Assembly: GCF_003464595.1 (NCBI RefSeq)
Contig: NZ_QRZF01000001.1
Coordinates: forward strand, 62,001-126,000
Origin: Bacteroides intestinalis
Lineage (GTDB): Bacteria; Bacteroidota; Bacteroidia; Bacteroidales; Bacteroidaceae
Direction of reading: 5' to 3'
DNA: 64,000 nucleotides
The notes under the pieces were generated by a model, which worked only from the letters and a program-made list of their open reading frames with translations, did not search any database and was not told the origin of the DNA. Below are positions 26,492 through 36,359 of the stretch, piece by piece. Position numbers and translations under genes: made by a program. How positions within the stretch are numbered: the stretch's first letter is position 1; the number at the start of each line of letters is the position of its first letter.

Positions 26492-27877
26492 TCACTTATA
26501 GCTGGCAGTCCGTATCTTCTTCAGTTTTTCATCGACCTCTGCAACACGTTTCTTCGTCAACGGATAAAAGTATACGACTATCATGGCCAAAACGGCCACG
26601 GCAGCCGGTATCCAACTCATCAGCAAATTCAGTCCGGTCAAGGCTTCTTCTGTCTGTACTGCTCCCTCGGTCGTATTATAACCGAATGCAGCCAGAATCC
26701 ACATGACGGCAGCACCTCCAAACGCACCGCCAAACTTCTGTGCCATAGACGAAGAGGAGAAAATGAGTCCTGTTGAAGCCGTTCCGTCTTTCAGTTCGGC
26801 ATAATCTGAAACATCTGCATACATACTCCACACCAACGGAGATACAATACCTGTGCAAACAGATATGACGACTTGCATAGCCAGCATCAACCAAAAACCT
26901 GATGGCGTACAAGGCAGGTAAAAGAACAAAATACTTAATACTGCCAAAGCACCCATAGTCGAAATATAAGTGGATTTCTTACCTAATGAACGAGAAAGGG
27001 GAACCGCTAATACAACCCCAATCATATTTGAGACTTCTCCGACACTCAGAAACAATCCGGCATAAAACAAGAGTGAAAAATCACCCAGACTTAAGAATAT
27101 ACCATCACCTATATAATCTTTGAAGAAGTAGGCGGCTGTAGCACCGCGCACCGTGCTGAATAAATTAGAGCACAATGCCGCACCGATAAGCAGCCACCAA
27201 GGAACATTAGCGAGTAACGATTTGAGGTCTTTTCCGATAGAGACCGTAGAGACACTCTTTATGTATTCCCGCGTCATACTGAAACAAAGCAAGAATATCA
27301 CGAAACAGAATGCAGCAATCACAATCATGGAATACTGCCAACTAACGGTCAGCGAACCCGTCATGTCCTTAAACCAGGTACATAATGGTTCCCAGGCAAA
27401 CAAAGCAATAAAACTACCACCATAGGCAAAGAACATCCGGTAAGAAGAAAAAACAGTCTTCGTGTCCGAATTATCTGTCATTACCCCCAGCATGGCTCCG
27501 TATGGAACATTGATAGCTGTATAGACCGTCATCATCAGCATATAAGTGATGTACGCCCAGACAAGTTTACCTGTTGCTCCAAAATCAGGAGTTGTAAACA
27601 GCAACACACCGCAAACGGCAAACGGAAGAGAAATCCACAGTAAATAAGGACGGTATTTTCCCCAACGGGTTTGTGTCCTGTCTGCTATCACTCCCATCAT
27701 CGGATCGGATACAGCATCCCAGATGCGTGTTACCAACAACAAAACCCCGGTATCTGCTAAGCTCAAACCATATATATTTGAATAAAATATGGGCAGATAG
27801 TAGGAGAATATCTTCCAAAACATAGAGGAAGACATATCACCGAAACCGTAGCCAATTTTCTCTTTTAGTGTTGCCAT
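26492..27877 (-). CDS. GPH-type sugar:cation symporter (MFS)
   Basis: 461 residues with twelve predicted membrane segments. The start ([18 protein letters not shown]) and the loop [22 protein letters not shown] are typical of the glycoside-pentoside-hexuronide (MelB-like) family. It probably moves mannobiose or short manno-oligosaccharides across the inner membrane. Its start overlaps the phosphorylase stop by 13 bp, which indicates translational coupling. Confidence 0.9.
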   Translation of the reverse strand: MATLKEKIGYGFGDMSSSMFWKIFSYYLPIFYSNIYGLSLADTGVLLLVTRIWDAVSDPMMGVIADRTQTRWGKYRPYLLWISLPFAVCGVLLFTTPDFGATGKLVWAYITYMLMMTVYTAINVPYGAMLGVMTDNSDTKTVFSSYRMFFAYGGSFIALFAWEPLCTWFKDMTGSLTVSWQYSMIVIAAFCFVIFLLCFSMTREYIKSVSTVSIGKDLKSLLANVPWWLLIGAALCSNLFSTVRGATAAYFFKDYIGDGIFLSLGDFSLLFYAGLFLSVGEVSNMIGVVLAVPLSRSLGKKSTYISTMGALAVLSILFFYLPCTPSGFWLMLAMQVVISVCTGIVSPLVWSMYADVSDYAELKDGTASTGLIFSSSSMAQKFGGAFGGAAVMWILAAFGYNTTEGAVQTEEALTGLNLLMSWIPAAVAVLAMIVVYFYPLTKKRVAEVDEKLKKIRTASYK

Positions 27878-29040
27878 ATCTTCAGGTTCTTATCAATGAG
27901 TTTCTTCAGAGTCTCTACGGAGGCGAAAGAAGATAAACCGTCAGCCGGCGTGTTCATACAGTAATCGACCAACTTATCCACTGTGGAAGTAGCCACATGC
28001 ATCCGTGTATCCGAAGAAGCATAATAGATAAACACCTTACCATCTTCATCGACAATCCAACCATTAGTAAAAAGCACGTTACTTACATCACCGATCCGCT
28101 CTTCTCCCACAGGTGCCATGAAGTAACCACCGGGAGCGGCAATAAGTTTTGTCGGGTCATCCAAGGCAGTCATATACATATAAAGTACATAACGTAATCC
28201 GGCAGCACAAGCGCGTACCCCATGGGCGAGATGCAACCAACCTTTCGGCGTTTTTACCGGATGAGGACCTTCTCCATTCTTCACCTCTTTAATGGTATGA
28301 TAATAGCGGTAATCTATAATCTTTTCCTCTTTCACTTCTGCATGGGTCATGTCGTCCACCAAAGCCCAACCAATACCGCCACCGCTTCCGGCATTGATAA
28401 ATCCATCTTGCGGACGGGTATAAAGAGCATATTTTCCATCTACAAATTCCGGATGAAGCACTACATTACGTTGCTGGCTTCTGGATTTTAAATCAGGCAA
28501 ACGCTCCCAGTTCTTTAAATCTTTTGTACGGGCAATGCCGGCCGTAGCAGTAGCTGAAGATAAATCACCCAAAGGTGCATTATCATCATGGCGTTCGGCG
28601 CAGAAGATACCATAAATCCAGCCATCTTCATGGGCCGTGAGACGCATGTCATAAATATTGGTAGCCGGAATCAAGTCCTCAGGCATAGTTACGGGATAAT
28701 CCCAAAAGCGGAAATTATCGATTCCATTCGGACTTTCCGCAACCGCAAAAAATGATTTCCGGTCAGCACCTTCCACACGTATCATCATCAAGTATTTACC
28801 ATTCCACTTAATAGCACCTGAATTAAGGGTTGCATTAATGCCGATGCGCTCCATCAGATAAGGATTGGAATCTTCATTCAAATCATATCGCCAGAAGACA
28901 GGTGCATGTGCCGCCGTCACTACCGGATATTTGTAACGTGTGAAAATACCGTTTCCACCCTCTACCGGCTCATTCTTTCTTGTTATCAGCTCCTCGTGTT
29001 CCTGAAAGAGTCTCTTTACCTTATCACTAAAAGTTTCCAT
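27865..29040 (-). CDS. GH130 mannosylglucose phosphorylase
   Basis: 391 residues, cytoplasmic, with the five-bladed propeller of GH130. Motifs such as [25 protein letters not shown] and [11 protein letters not shown] match the 4-O-beta-D-mannosyl-D-glucose phosphorylase group (GH130_1). It cleaves mannosylglucose with phosphate to mannose 1-phosphate and glucose. Order (GH26, phosphorylase, transporter, epimerase) matches the well-known mannan catabolic set of Bacteroides fragilis, although the gene order inside the set can vary. Confidence 0.93.
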   Translation of the reverse strand: METFSDKVKRLFQEHEELITRKNEPVEGGNGIFTRYKYPVVTAAHAPVFWRYDLNEDSNPYLMERIGINATLNSGAIKWNGKYLMMIRVEGADRKSFFAVAESPNGIDNFRFWDYPVTMPEDLIPATNIYDMRLTAHEDGWIYGIFCAERHDDNAPLGDLSSATATAGIARTKDLKNWERLPDLKSRSQQRNVVLHPEFVDGKYALYTRPQDGFINAGSGGGIGWALVDDMTHAEVKEEKIIDYRYYHTIKEVKNGEGPHPVKTPKGWLHLAHGVRACAAGLRYVLYMYMTALDDPTKLIAAPGGYFMAPVGEERIGDVSNVLFTNGWIVDEDGKVFIYYASSDTRMHVATSTVDKLVDYCMNTPADGLSSFASVETLKKLIDKNLKIWQH

Positions 29041-29054
29041 ATTGATAGTTTTTC

Positions 29055-30167
29055 TTATTTATACAAAGAGTTTACATCTGCCGCAAACAAAGTTTTAGGA
29101 TGCTTATAGAATTCTACAAAGTCATCAGCAGAAATCTGTCCCGGATAAGGGGCATAGAAATGAGTAACACGCTCACGGGCATTGCGCCATACCAACACAT
29201 AAGCTATCGGATATTTCTCAATGGTAGGTAGCAAAGTTCCGGTCCACCATTTCGAATCGGGAACACCCTCATATCCGGTTTCAGTGATAGCAATTACTTT
29301 ATTGTGTGCTTTACCGATACTATCTATAATAGCAAGCGATTTTTCAAGATTAGCAATATAGCTATCACGATCGAATTGATAAGTATCGAAGCCGATTACA
29401 TCAACCAGTTCATCTCCCGGATAACGTTTCAGGTATTGTACAGTATCTTGTGGCTCAGAACCGGGAGAGTAAGCGTAAAGAGCATTATTCACACCATCTT
29501 CACGAAGAATGTCCACCGTCATATGCCAGAGTGCTTTATATTCTTCGGGGGTACAGAGTTTCTCACCCCACCAAAACCAACTACCTGTATGCTCGTGCCA
29601 AGGTCGGAAAAGTACGGGGACTTTTACTCCATCTTCTGTCTGCAGAGAATTAATAAAGGCAGATACTTTACTTACCCAACCGGTGAATTTCTCATGATTG
29701 TTTCCTCCAGGAAGAACAGACTTCACCACTGTTGTATCCGATACATCCCAAGAGTCTCCACCTGTCAGCGGATTACGTAAATGCCAACTCAAAGAAGACA
29801 TTCCTCCTCTTTTATATTGGTTCAGTATTTCTCGACGGATCTTACTGAACGGAACGTTATCCAGGCTCACTGTATCACCCAGTTCTATATGTCCCAGATC
29901 GAAACTGATAACAGCGGGATAATCTCCACACACGCTTTTTACGTCGGAGCGTCCCTCTTCACCATCCCAGCCTATACCATAGTTAGTATCATCATGATGT
30001 CCGAACATAACCCCTTTAGATGATACTTTTTTAAGGTTAGCAAGTAAATTCTCCGTTTCTGTTGTACGCATAGAAGACGAACTGATATTTGACTGTTTCT
30101 GAACTGGTCCACATGCCATAAGAACAGTAGTGGCCAATGTTAACGCAATCCCTTTAAAGTTATTCAT
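29055..30167 (-). CDS. GH26 beta-mannanase (mannobiose-releasing type), lipoprotein
   Basis: About 370 residues from the ATG at 30167; an upstream extension to 30206 is possible but would place 13 residues before the lipoprotein signal, so the internal start is preferred (lipobox LMACGP). GH26 signatures: acid/base Glu in [14 protein letters not shown] and nucleophile Glu in AITETGYEG. It hydrolyses internal beta-1,4-mannosidic bonds, and in related loci releases mannobiose that enters the epimerase/phosphorylase route. It is the first gene after an operator-bearing promoter at 30204-30247. A second GH26 lies at 37682, so the two likely differ in location or chain-length preference. Confidence 0.92.
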   Translation of the reverse strand: MNNFKGIALTLATTVLMACGPVQKQSNISSSSMRTTETENLLANLKKVSSKGVMFGHHDDTNYGIGWDGEEGRSDVKSVCGDYPAVISFDLGHIELGDTVSLDNVPFSKIRREILNQYKRGGMSSLSWHLRNPLTGGDSWDVSDTTVVKSVLPGGNNHEKFTGWVSKVSAFINSLQTEDGVKVPVLFRPWHEHTGSWFWWGEKLCTPEEYKALWHMTVDILREDGVNNALYAYSPGSEPQDTVQYLKRYPGDELVDVIGFDTYQFDRDSYIANLEKSLAIIDSIGKAHNKVIAITETGYEGVPDSKWWTGTLLPTIEKYPIAYVLVWRNARERVTHFYAPYPGQISADDFVEFYKHPKTLFAADVNSLYK

Positions 30168-30203
30168 TTTTATACTATTTAGATTCTCATTTATTTTACA
30201 CGA

Positions 30204-30247
30204 CAAAGATAGCTGACTGTAAACGGATAAACTGATACAATTTTATC
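30204..30247 (-). promoter_or_regulatory. Promoter and operator of the GH26-phosphorylase unit
   Basis: On the minus strand the -7 box TATCTTTG (30204-30211) lies 14 bp downstream of the inverted repeat GATAAA-N10-TTTATC (30226-30247). Operator, spacer pattern and distance match the SusC and GH3 promoters. It starts a second transcript inside the mannan cluster, between the methyltransferase cassette and GH26. Confidence 0.78.
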
Positions 30248-30259
30248 TCTTTTTTGTCT

Positions 30260-31279
30260 TTATCTGCCACATTCATTATTATACCTCTCCACTCCCTGAT
30301 AAAAAGCTTCAATATTGGCAAATGGAATTTCCGGAGGGGTATCACAACCACTTGAAATCACAAAATTCGGATATGAAGATGTGCGATTCAGAAGTTCCTC
30401 TGTCTGACGGGCAACGATCTCCGGTGATGCCATCTTGAAAAGACCCACCGGATCCAGATTACCCATAACCAGTACATCTGCAGGGCAAGCTTTCAATGCT
30501 TCTACCATATCAGCCTTATTTCCAAAATGATATCCTTTAGCACCGGTTTTCAGCATGGCAGGAGTACAATGCCCTGTATTACCACAGTTATGAAGAATCA
30601 CTGCAAACGAATCATCTTGTACCGCTTCAATGATCTGTTTTACATATAACGAAGAATATTGAAAGCAATCCTCATCAGAAAGTAATCCTGCTGCTGGTTC
30701 TGCCATTACGACTCCGGCCACTCCTGTTGCCTTTATTGCCTGACAATAACTAAGAAGGAATTCCGTACATTTTTCAAGCAATAAAGTAGCAGTCTGAGGT
30801 TCAGTATATATCGCCATCATTATTTCAGTCATATCAAACAACCGCCCAGCAAGTGAATAAGGACCTATACAACCGGCAAAGACAGGTTTATTTATTCCGG
30901 CAGCAGCCAAAGCATTCGCCTTCAGATACTGGGGAACTCTGGCATTATCCAAGGAAGGAATCTGTAATGCGTCCACATCTTCAAATGAAGTCAACAAACG
31001 GCCTGTAACCGTAGGAACTTCATATTCACTCATACAGAGTTGAGCCCCGAAAGCTTCTGCTTCTACAGTCAGGTCCATAATGGCAGTACATGCCATAGCT
31101 TTGGGAAAACGCTCATTCAAAGCACGAATAGCTTGAAAATGAACTTCACCATCAATCACGGCATCCAACACTTTCTTACCTAATAATTCAATACCCGGAT
31201 GGGTCATGATAGGCATAGACAAACTTTTATCAGAAGCAATTATATCTTTAATCCATTTTGATACATTCATGGGAATCAT
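30260..31279 (-). CDS. MtaA/CmuA-like corrinoid:acceptor methyltransferase (UROD family)
   Basis: 339 residues of the uroporphyrinogen-decarboxylase superfamily, but in the methyltransferase branch. The zinc-ligand pattern of MtaA/MtbA enzymes is intact: His and Cys in ILHNCGNTGHC, and Cys in ISSGCDTPPE. In that branch zinc activates the acceptor thiol or other nucleophile that takes the methyl group from a methyl-corrinoid protein. It is the last of four linked genes (methyltransferase, corrinoid protein, activator, this one) and overlaps the activator by 4 bp (ATGA). The final acceptor in Bacteroides is unknown; a folate or a small thiol is possible. It is not the haem enzyme HemE, since the context and ligand pattern differ. 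Confidence 0.82.
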   Translation of the reverse strand: MIPMNVSKWIKDIIASDKSLSMPIMTHPGIELLGKKVLDAVIDGEVHFQAIRALNERFPKAMACTAIMDLTVEAEAFGAQLCMSEYEVPTVTGRLLTSFEDVDALQIPSLDNARVPQYLKANALAAAGINKPVFAGCIGPYSLAGRLFDMTEIMMAIYTEPQTATLLLEKCTEFLLSYCQAIKATGVAGVVMAEPAAGLLSDEDCFQYSSLYVKQIIEAVQDDSFAVILHNCGNTGHCTPAMLKTGAKGYHFGNKADMVEALKACPADVLVMGNLDPVGLFKMASPEIVARQTEELLNRTSSYPNFVISSGCDTPPEIPFANIEAFYQGVERYNNECGR

Positions 31280-31974
31280 TTTTTTAATTTATTTCTATTC
31301 TTATAGCAATCCATTTTTCCACAAAGCTCACAGCCATATTTACGTTTCACGATTCTCTCACCTACAGCAATTACTCCACTTACCGATTTAATGGGAGACA
31401 TTAAAGAGGACTCACTCAAACGAACTCCACAAGGTTGTTCCGGAAGTAAAGAAAATAAGAGCTGTTGCTGTGTCACATGCCAGCCGCAATATCCCGGACT
31501 ATATGGATGACTTACACCATATCCCAGTGGCAAAACATGGCTTTCAACTTTACTACATACTTCGCGTACAACAGCCTCTGCAATTGCAGAACCCAAGGAA
31601 TCAAGCAAAAACTCCCGCAAAATATCACCGGAAGATTTTACTTCATGCTGGAACTGTTCGAACTCCTGTCCGGCAGTAGCTATAAACAGTACGTATCGAT
31701 CAGCATCCAACAAATAGGGAGTAATAACTGTACCAGTATGCAGTTCCATACCACCCACGTTTATGTGATTTTTAGTTGCCGTACTGGCTTCAAAAAAAGC
31801 ATAAAGGCAACGTGGACGACACCGAACAGCAATCTCTTTTTTCAAAAGATCAAGCTGTTTTAGCATCTCTTCATCCGGGACATAACCAACTCCCATTGAA
31901 AGATAGATATCTTCCGAATTAAGTTGAAGTGCATTCCAAGGTAACTCGCATAGATAAATCTCCCTATTCATCAT
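31276..31974 (-). CDS. MetH-activation-domain-like protein with C-terminal Cys cluster
   Basis: 232 residues resembling the B12-dependent methionine synthase activation domain as a free-standing protein: SHPYSPGYCGWHVTQQQLLF takes the place of the family's RxxPGY signature, and LGSAIAEAVVREV is the helix before it. The end has CELCGKMDCYKNR (Cys215, Cys218, Cys223), which could bind an iron-sulfur cluster or metal. Reductive reactivation of the oxidised corrinoid is the probable role, as a stand-alone counterpart of the MetH module. It sits between the corrinoid protein and the MtaA-like enzyme and is translationally coupled to the latter. Confidence 0.75.
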   Translation of the reverse strand: MMNREIYLCELPWNALQLNSEDIYLSMGVGYVPDEEMLKQLDLLKKEIAVRCRPRCLYAFFEASTATKNHINVGGMELHTGTVITPYLLDADRYVLFIATAGQEFEQFQHEVKSSGDILREFLLDSLGSAIAEAVVREVCSKVESHVLPLGYGVSHPYSPGYCGWHVTQQQLLFSLLPEQPCGVRLSESSLMSPIKSVSGVIAVGERIVKRKYGCELCGKMDCYKNRNKLKK

Positions 31975-31991
31975 AAGATCCCTTTCAAAAA

Positions 31992-32633
31992 TTAATTTGC
32001 AGCAATAAGTTTCTTGGCCATTACAACAGCAGCATTGGCATTACTAGTATATGCATCGGCACCTATTGCCTTTGCAAAAGCATCATTCACAGGAGCACCT
32101 CCAACCATAATCTTCACCTTTCCTTTTAATTCGGAAGCCTCAACAGCTGCAACTACTTCCTTCATATAATTCATGGTCGTGGTAAGTAGAGCCGACATAC
32201 AAATAATATCTGCCTTATTCTCCAAGGCAGCACTGATAAATTTATCACTCGATACATCGACTCCTAAGTTAATGACTTCAAAGCCACACCCTTCAAACAT
32301 GGACGCTACGAGATTTTTACCGATATCATGCAGATCTCCTTTTACAGTACCTATCACAATTTTACCAATATAAGAATCGACTTGACCTTGCATCAAAGGT
32401 TTCAGGACATCCAGCGCACCACGCATGGCACGGGCACTCATCAAAAGATTCGGAACAAAAACTTTACCAGCCTCAAAACGACTTCCGATTTCCTCCATCG
32501 CTTTGATCATGTATTCGTTTATTATCTCATGAGGAGTTACTCCTTCTTCAACAGCTATTTTAGTTACTTTTACTGCATCTTCCAGCTTACCGACCAGAAT
32601 TGCATCATATAATTCATTCAGATTGCTCATCAT
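31992..32633 (-). CDS. Methyltransferase corrinoid protein
   Basis: 213 residues with a helical B12-binding-2 cap (~1-88) and a Rossmann-type B12 domain (~90-213). The cobalamin-ligating motif DLHDIG is at residues 100-105 with His102 as lower ligand, followed by SALLTTT and VGGAPVND that hold the nucleotide tail. It is the methyl carrier between a substrate methyltransferase and the acceptor enzyme, like MtaC/MtbC/MtgC-type proteins. It is short and soluble, with no methionine synthase catalytic modules. It begins 19 bp after the UROD-family gene upstream. Confidence 0.9.
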   Translation of the reverse strand: MMSNLNELYDAILVGKLEDAVKVTKIAVEEGVTPHEIINEYMIKAMEEIGSRFEAGKVFVPNLLMSARAMRGALDVLKPLMQGQVDSYIGKIVIGTVKGDLHDIGKNLVASMFEGCGFEVINLGVDVSSDKFISAALENKADIICMSALLTTTMNYMKEVVAAVEASELKGKVKIMVGGAPVNDAFAKAIGADAYTSNANAAVVMAKKLIAAN

Positions 32634-32652
32634 ATTTTTCTATTTTAGGTTA

Positions 32653-33909
32653 TTAATTTCTAAGACTTCTCAAAGTATCAAATAAAGAAACAACATTTTC
32701 AACCGGAACATTAGCCTGTATATTATGCACTGCATTAAAAATAAAGCCTCCATCACGTCCCAGGATCTCACACTGTCCTATCACATGGCGGCGGATTTCA
32801 TCAGGAGTACCAAAGGGCAGTATTTGTTGCGTATCGATTCCCCCACCCCAAAAAGTGAGTTGAGAGCCAAACTCTTCCTTCAGTCTATGTGAATCCATAT
32901 CTTTGGCATTAATCTGTACCGGATTGATAATATCGAAGCCCGCCTCTATCAATCCCGGAAGGATCGGAATGATAGCCCCACATGAGTGTTTGAAAACTTT
33001 CCATGTAGTATGCTGATGTATCCAGTCATTCATACGACGATAATGCGGTAGCCAAAGTTCATTGAAAGTATCAAGAGAACAGAACTGAGATTCCTGAGAA
33101 CCGAAATCAGTCCCACAAGTCAGTACAACATCGACTTTATCTCCCAGTGTATTCCAAAGTTTCTCATAGTTGGCTATCGCGATATCAATCTCTTTCTCAA
33201 AGACCTGATGGAGATAGTCCTGACGCATAGCTGTCGACATATACCATTCTACGACACTACGGATACCTTTCGGTTCTTTCAATCCCATACCCGGAACGAA
33301 TGCTACATCCCCTAAAGCCGTCCCTCCGAAACTGGCTACTACGGCTTTTCCTGAACCAGACACTTTATCCACTAGTTCTTTGTAGTAAGCAAGGTCAGCA
33401 TCCGTCAACAATGTAAACTCTTCAACATTATCTTCCGGATTCAATTTGTCTTCATCAATAGGTTGTTGTCTTTCAATGGCATTGATAAAATAACATCCTT
33501 TAGGCATCACAGCACTGGGAGGATATGTTTTATCGCCACCGGCATAGACATAAACATCTCCCTGATTATCCGGCGTAAGATCCATACCCAAAGGAACTAA
33601 TACGCGCTGTCCCCACGGAGTGAGCTGTTCGTGAAGTTGTGTAGTATCCAGATCAAATATATCTTTCGCTCCACCAATACCTATACAATCTACTCCCAAC
33701 AGTTCTGCAAGTTCCTCATCAACTTCACCCAACATTTGAAAAGCATCCACTATTTTCACAGGCTTAGACTCCAATCCATAATGATTTCGTAAAGCTTCTA
33801 CAATGCGGCAATGAATACCTGTCACTGCAGTAGAACCAAAATCTACCGGAACATAATCGGTATTCTGATGATTCAGTGCCTGAAGCACTCTATCTCTTGA
33901 TTTACTCAT
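32653..33909 (-). CDS. UROD-family methyltransferase, probable substrate-side enzyme
   Basis: 418 residues of the uroporphyrinogen-decarboxylase superfamily, longer than MtaA. It keeps one His-x-Cys pair (FKHSCGAIIPIL), but the place of MtaA's last Cys is taken by FNAVHNIQ, so the metal site or substrate site differs from the partner at 30260. By analogy with two-component corrinoid systems it would transfer a methyl group from an unknown methylated substrate to the corrinoid protein. The start is 5 bp after the GH3 stop, so it is very likely co-transcribed with the mannan enzymes. A methylated sugar from the same polysaccharide is the most economical substrate (inference), but methanol or another methyl donor cannot be excluded. 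Confidence 0.78.
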   Translation of the reverse strand: MSKSRDRVLQALNHQNTDYVPVDFGSTAVTGIHCRIVEALRNHYGLESKPVKIVDAFQMLGEVDEELAELLGVDCIGIGGAKDIFDLDTTQLHEQLTPWGQRVLVPLGMDLTPDNQGDVYVYAGGDKTYPPSAVMPKGCYFINAIERQQPIDEDKLNPEDNVEEFTLLTDADLAYYKELVDKVSGSGKAVVASFGGTALGDVAFVPGMGLKEPKGIRSVVEWYMSTAMRQDYLHQVFEKEIDIAIANYEKLWNTLGDKVDVVLTCGTDFGSQESQFCSLDTFNELWLPHYRRMNDWIHQHTTWKVFKHSCGAIIPILPGLIEAGFDIINPVQINAKDMDSHRLKEEFGSQLTFWGGGIDTQQILPFGTPDEIRRHVIGQCEILGRDGGFIFNAVHNIQANVPVENVVSLFDTLRSLRN

Positions 33910-33914
33910 GATAT

Positions 33915-36359
33915 TTACATTTTAAAAGTATATCTTTTGGTTATCTCAATTTCTTTTTGCTGATAAATTTGTTCGGAAGAACCACCAAGCATTAATGTGA
34001 AACGACCGGGTTCTACAGCCCACTCTTCATTTTGCATATAGAGTGCCAGTGATTTTTTATCTAACCGGAATGTTATTTCCTTTGTCTCACCAACTTTCAA
34101 ATGTATCCGTTGAAATCCACGTAGCTGTTTAAAAGGAGTAGTAAAACTGGCCACTTCATCACGAAGATAAAGTTGAACGACCTCATCTCCATCCCGTGAG
34201 CCTTCATTCCGTACCTTCACTGAAATATTTACCTGACAGCTATCTTCCGCTTCTACAACCTCCGCTCTCAAATCCGAATAGTTGAAAGATGTATAGCTGA
34301 GTCCATAACCAAAAGGATAGCGGGGTGTACCCTCTTCCTCTATGTATTTACTACGGTTTCCTTTCCGTTTTGTATTATAATACACCGGAAGTTGTCCCAC
34401 AGAACGTGGCACTGAAATAGTCAAGCGCCCGGCAGGATTATAATCACCAAACAGTACATCGGCAATTGCATTCCCTCCTTGCATACCCGGATACCAGGCG
34501 TCAACGATAGCATCGACTTCTGCTTCAATACCTTCCAGTAATAAGGGGCGCCCTTTAATCAATACCAATACAATAGGTTTATTTAATTTTCCCATTTCTC
34601 GTATCAGTTCCCGTTGTCTTCCCAGTAACTCAAGAGTAGAACGGTCATAACCCTCTCCACTCTCCATATCACTGATATGACTATCAGAGACTTTTGCTGC
34701 ACCCGTTTCTTCATACTTTGAAGAAAAATCACGGGCACTGGAACCACCCATCACCATTACAACCACATCCGACTGCCGGGCTGCTTCTATAGCTTCCTGA
34801 AAACCCACTTTAGAAGAGTCACGCACAGCACACCCTTTAGCATATATAATATGTGTATCATTGGAAACTTTCTGACGGATACCATCCAATACTGTTACTA
34901 CCGAAGACCCACTTTGAGGTGCCGTATAATCTCCTAACATGTTGTATACATTATCAGCATTCGGACCAATAACCGCAATAGTCTTCATTTTTTTATTCAA
35001 AGGAAGTAACTCATTCTCATTCTTTAATAAAATGATGGATTGACGAGCTACTTCACGAGCCAATTCCAGATGTTCTGTTGATGCCACGACTTGTTCCGGT
35101 TTCCGTTCATCAACAAAAGGATGATCAAACAAGCCCATATGAAACTTTAGAGCAAGTATCCGGCTGACAGCTTTATTAATCACAGCCTCCTGCACATCCC
35201 CCTTTTTTACGGCATCTACCAATTGTCCAGCATAAACATTTGTTCCTAAGTCACTATCCACACCCGCATTTACAGCTTTCACTGCTGCCTCATAATCCGT
35301 ATCTGCAACTCCATGTTCCCGAAGCCCTCCAATCGCATAAAGATCAGAAACGACAAAACCTTTAAACTGCCAACGTTCTTTTAACAATCCGGTTAATAAA
35401 TTAGAATTAGCAGTACAAGGAATACCATCGATTTCATTATAGGAGCTCATTACAGATAATGCCCCAGCTGCAACAGCTTCCCGGAAAGGAGGATAAATAG
35501 CTTCTTCCATTTCCCGGTTACCTACATGGGCACTTCCTCCATTATGTCCGCCTTCTGTCCAGCCATAAGCCGCAAAATGTTTTAAAGTAGCGATTACTTT
35601 ACCTTTATCTCCTGGAAACTCACCTTGGAAACCTTTTACTAAAGCAGCCCCCATCACGCCATTGAGATAAGCATCCTCACCATACGTTTCTTCTACTCTG
35701 GACCAGCGGGGATCACGAGCCAAATCAAGTACCGGACCATAACCGATATGCGCTCCCTGTGCACTTGCCTCATTAGCAATAGCGCCCCCCATTCTTCTGA
35801 TTAACTCGGGATTCCAGGTACTGGCCTGCCCAATAGACGTTGGAAATACAGTTGTTCCGATAGCCATGTGCCCATGCGGACACTCTTCTGCCAGAAACAG
35901 GGGAATTCCTAAACGCCCATGTTCAATTGCAAATTTTTGAAGCATATTTGAAGCCTTGGCTGCCAATGCAGGAGTTAACCCAGTAGTCAACGTACGCTGT
36001 GTCCATGGATCAGCACGCATAAATCCCCAAAGCGAACCAGTGTGATACTCTTCAATCTCCCGAACCAATTGCTCAGTCAGACGGATTGTATTCCCTTGGC
36101 GCTCATACATCGGCCATCCTAAAGAAGTAAGCATCTGGCCGACTTTCTCTTCTAGAGTCATCTGAGAGAGCAAAGCACTGACACGTTCTTCTACTGCAAG
36201 AGTAGGATTCTCATAGATATCAAGATGACCGTTCTTATTCAGATCATAGTAGGATATTCCCGTTTTTTTATCTTTCTTCGGCTTAATATAATCTGCTCCT
36301 ACTAATTGACCAGATACCATCAAGCCTAACAAAAATGAACATATGACTTTCTTTTTCAT
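33915..36359 (-). CDS. GH3 beta-glycosidase with N-terminal EF-hand-like loop
   Basis: 814 residues with a signal peptide (GQLVGA). The two GH3 domains and a fibronectin-like C-terminal domain are present; the nucleophile Asp lies in GFVVSDLYAIG, and KHFAAYGWTEGG is the substrate-binding loop. Before the catalytic part, DLNKNGHLDIYE (residues 39-50) fits a calcium-binding EF-hand loop at every ligand position. In a mannan locus it could remove terminal beta-glucose from glucomannan oligosaccharides or beta-mannose. It overlaps the GH5 stop by 4 bp and ends 5 bp before the methyltransferase cassette. Confidence 0.9.
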   Translation of the reverse strand: MKKKVICSFLLGLMVSGQLVGADYIKPKKDKKTGISYYDLNKNGHLDIYENPTLAVEERVSALLSQMTLEEKVGQMLTSLGWPMYERQGNTIRLTEQLVREIEEYHTGSLWGFMRADPWTQRTLTTGLTPALAAKASNMLQKFAIEHGRLGIPLFLAEECPHGHMAIGTTVFPTSIGQASTWNPELIRRMGGAIANEASAQGAHIGYGPVLDLARDPRWSRVEETYGEDAYLNGVMGAALVKGFQGEFPGDKGKVIATLKHFAAYGWTEGGHNGGSAHVGNREMEEAIYPPFREAVAAGALSVMSSYNEIDGIPCTANSNLLTGLLKERWQFKGFVVSDLYAIGGLREHGVADTDYEAAVKAVNAGVDSDLGTNVYAGQLVDAVKKGDVQEAVINKAVSRILALKFHMGLFDHPFVDERKPEQVVASTEHLELAREVARQSIILLKNENELLPLNKKMKTIAVIGPNADNVYNMLGDYTAPQSGSSVVTVLDGIRQKVSNDTHIIYAKGCAVRDSSKVGFQEAIEAARQSDVVVMVMGGSSARDFSSKYEETGAAKVSDSHISDMESGEGYDRSTLELLGRQRELIREMGKLNKPIVLVLIKGRPLLLEGIEAEVDAIVDAWYPGMQGGNAIADVLFGDYNPAGRLTISVPRSVGQLPVYYNTKRKGNRSKYIEEEGTPRYPFGYGLSYTSFNYSDLRAEVVEAEDSCQVNISVKVRNEGSRDGDEVVQLYLRDEVASFTTPFKQLRGFQRIHLKVGETKEITFRLDKKSLALYMQNEEWAVEPGRFTLMLGGSSEQIYQQKEIEITKRYTFKM

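Noticed and set aside
31276..31974. Fragment of a broken methionine synthase
   Set aside because: The gene has its own start, complete length for this stand-alone group, a C-terminal Cys cluster and coupled neighbours.
30260..33909. UROD-family genes as haem-synthesis HemE
   Set aside because: They flank a corrinoid protein and an activator, occur as a pair and have the His-x-Cys ligand pattern of methyltransferases.
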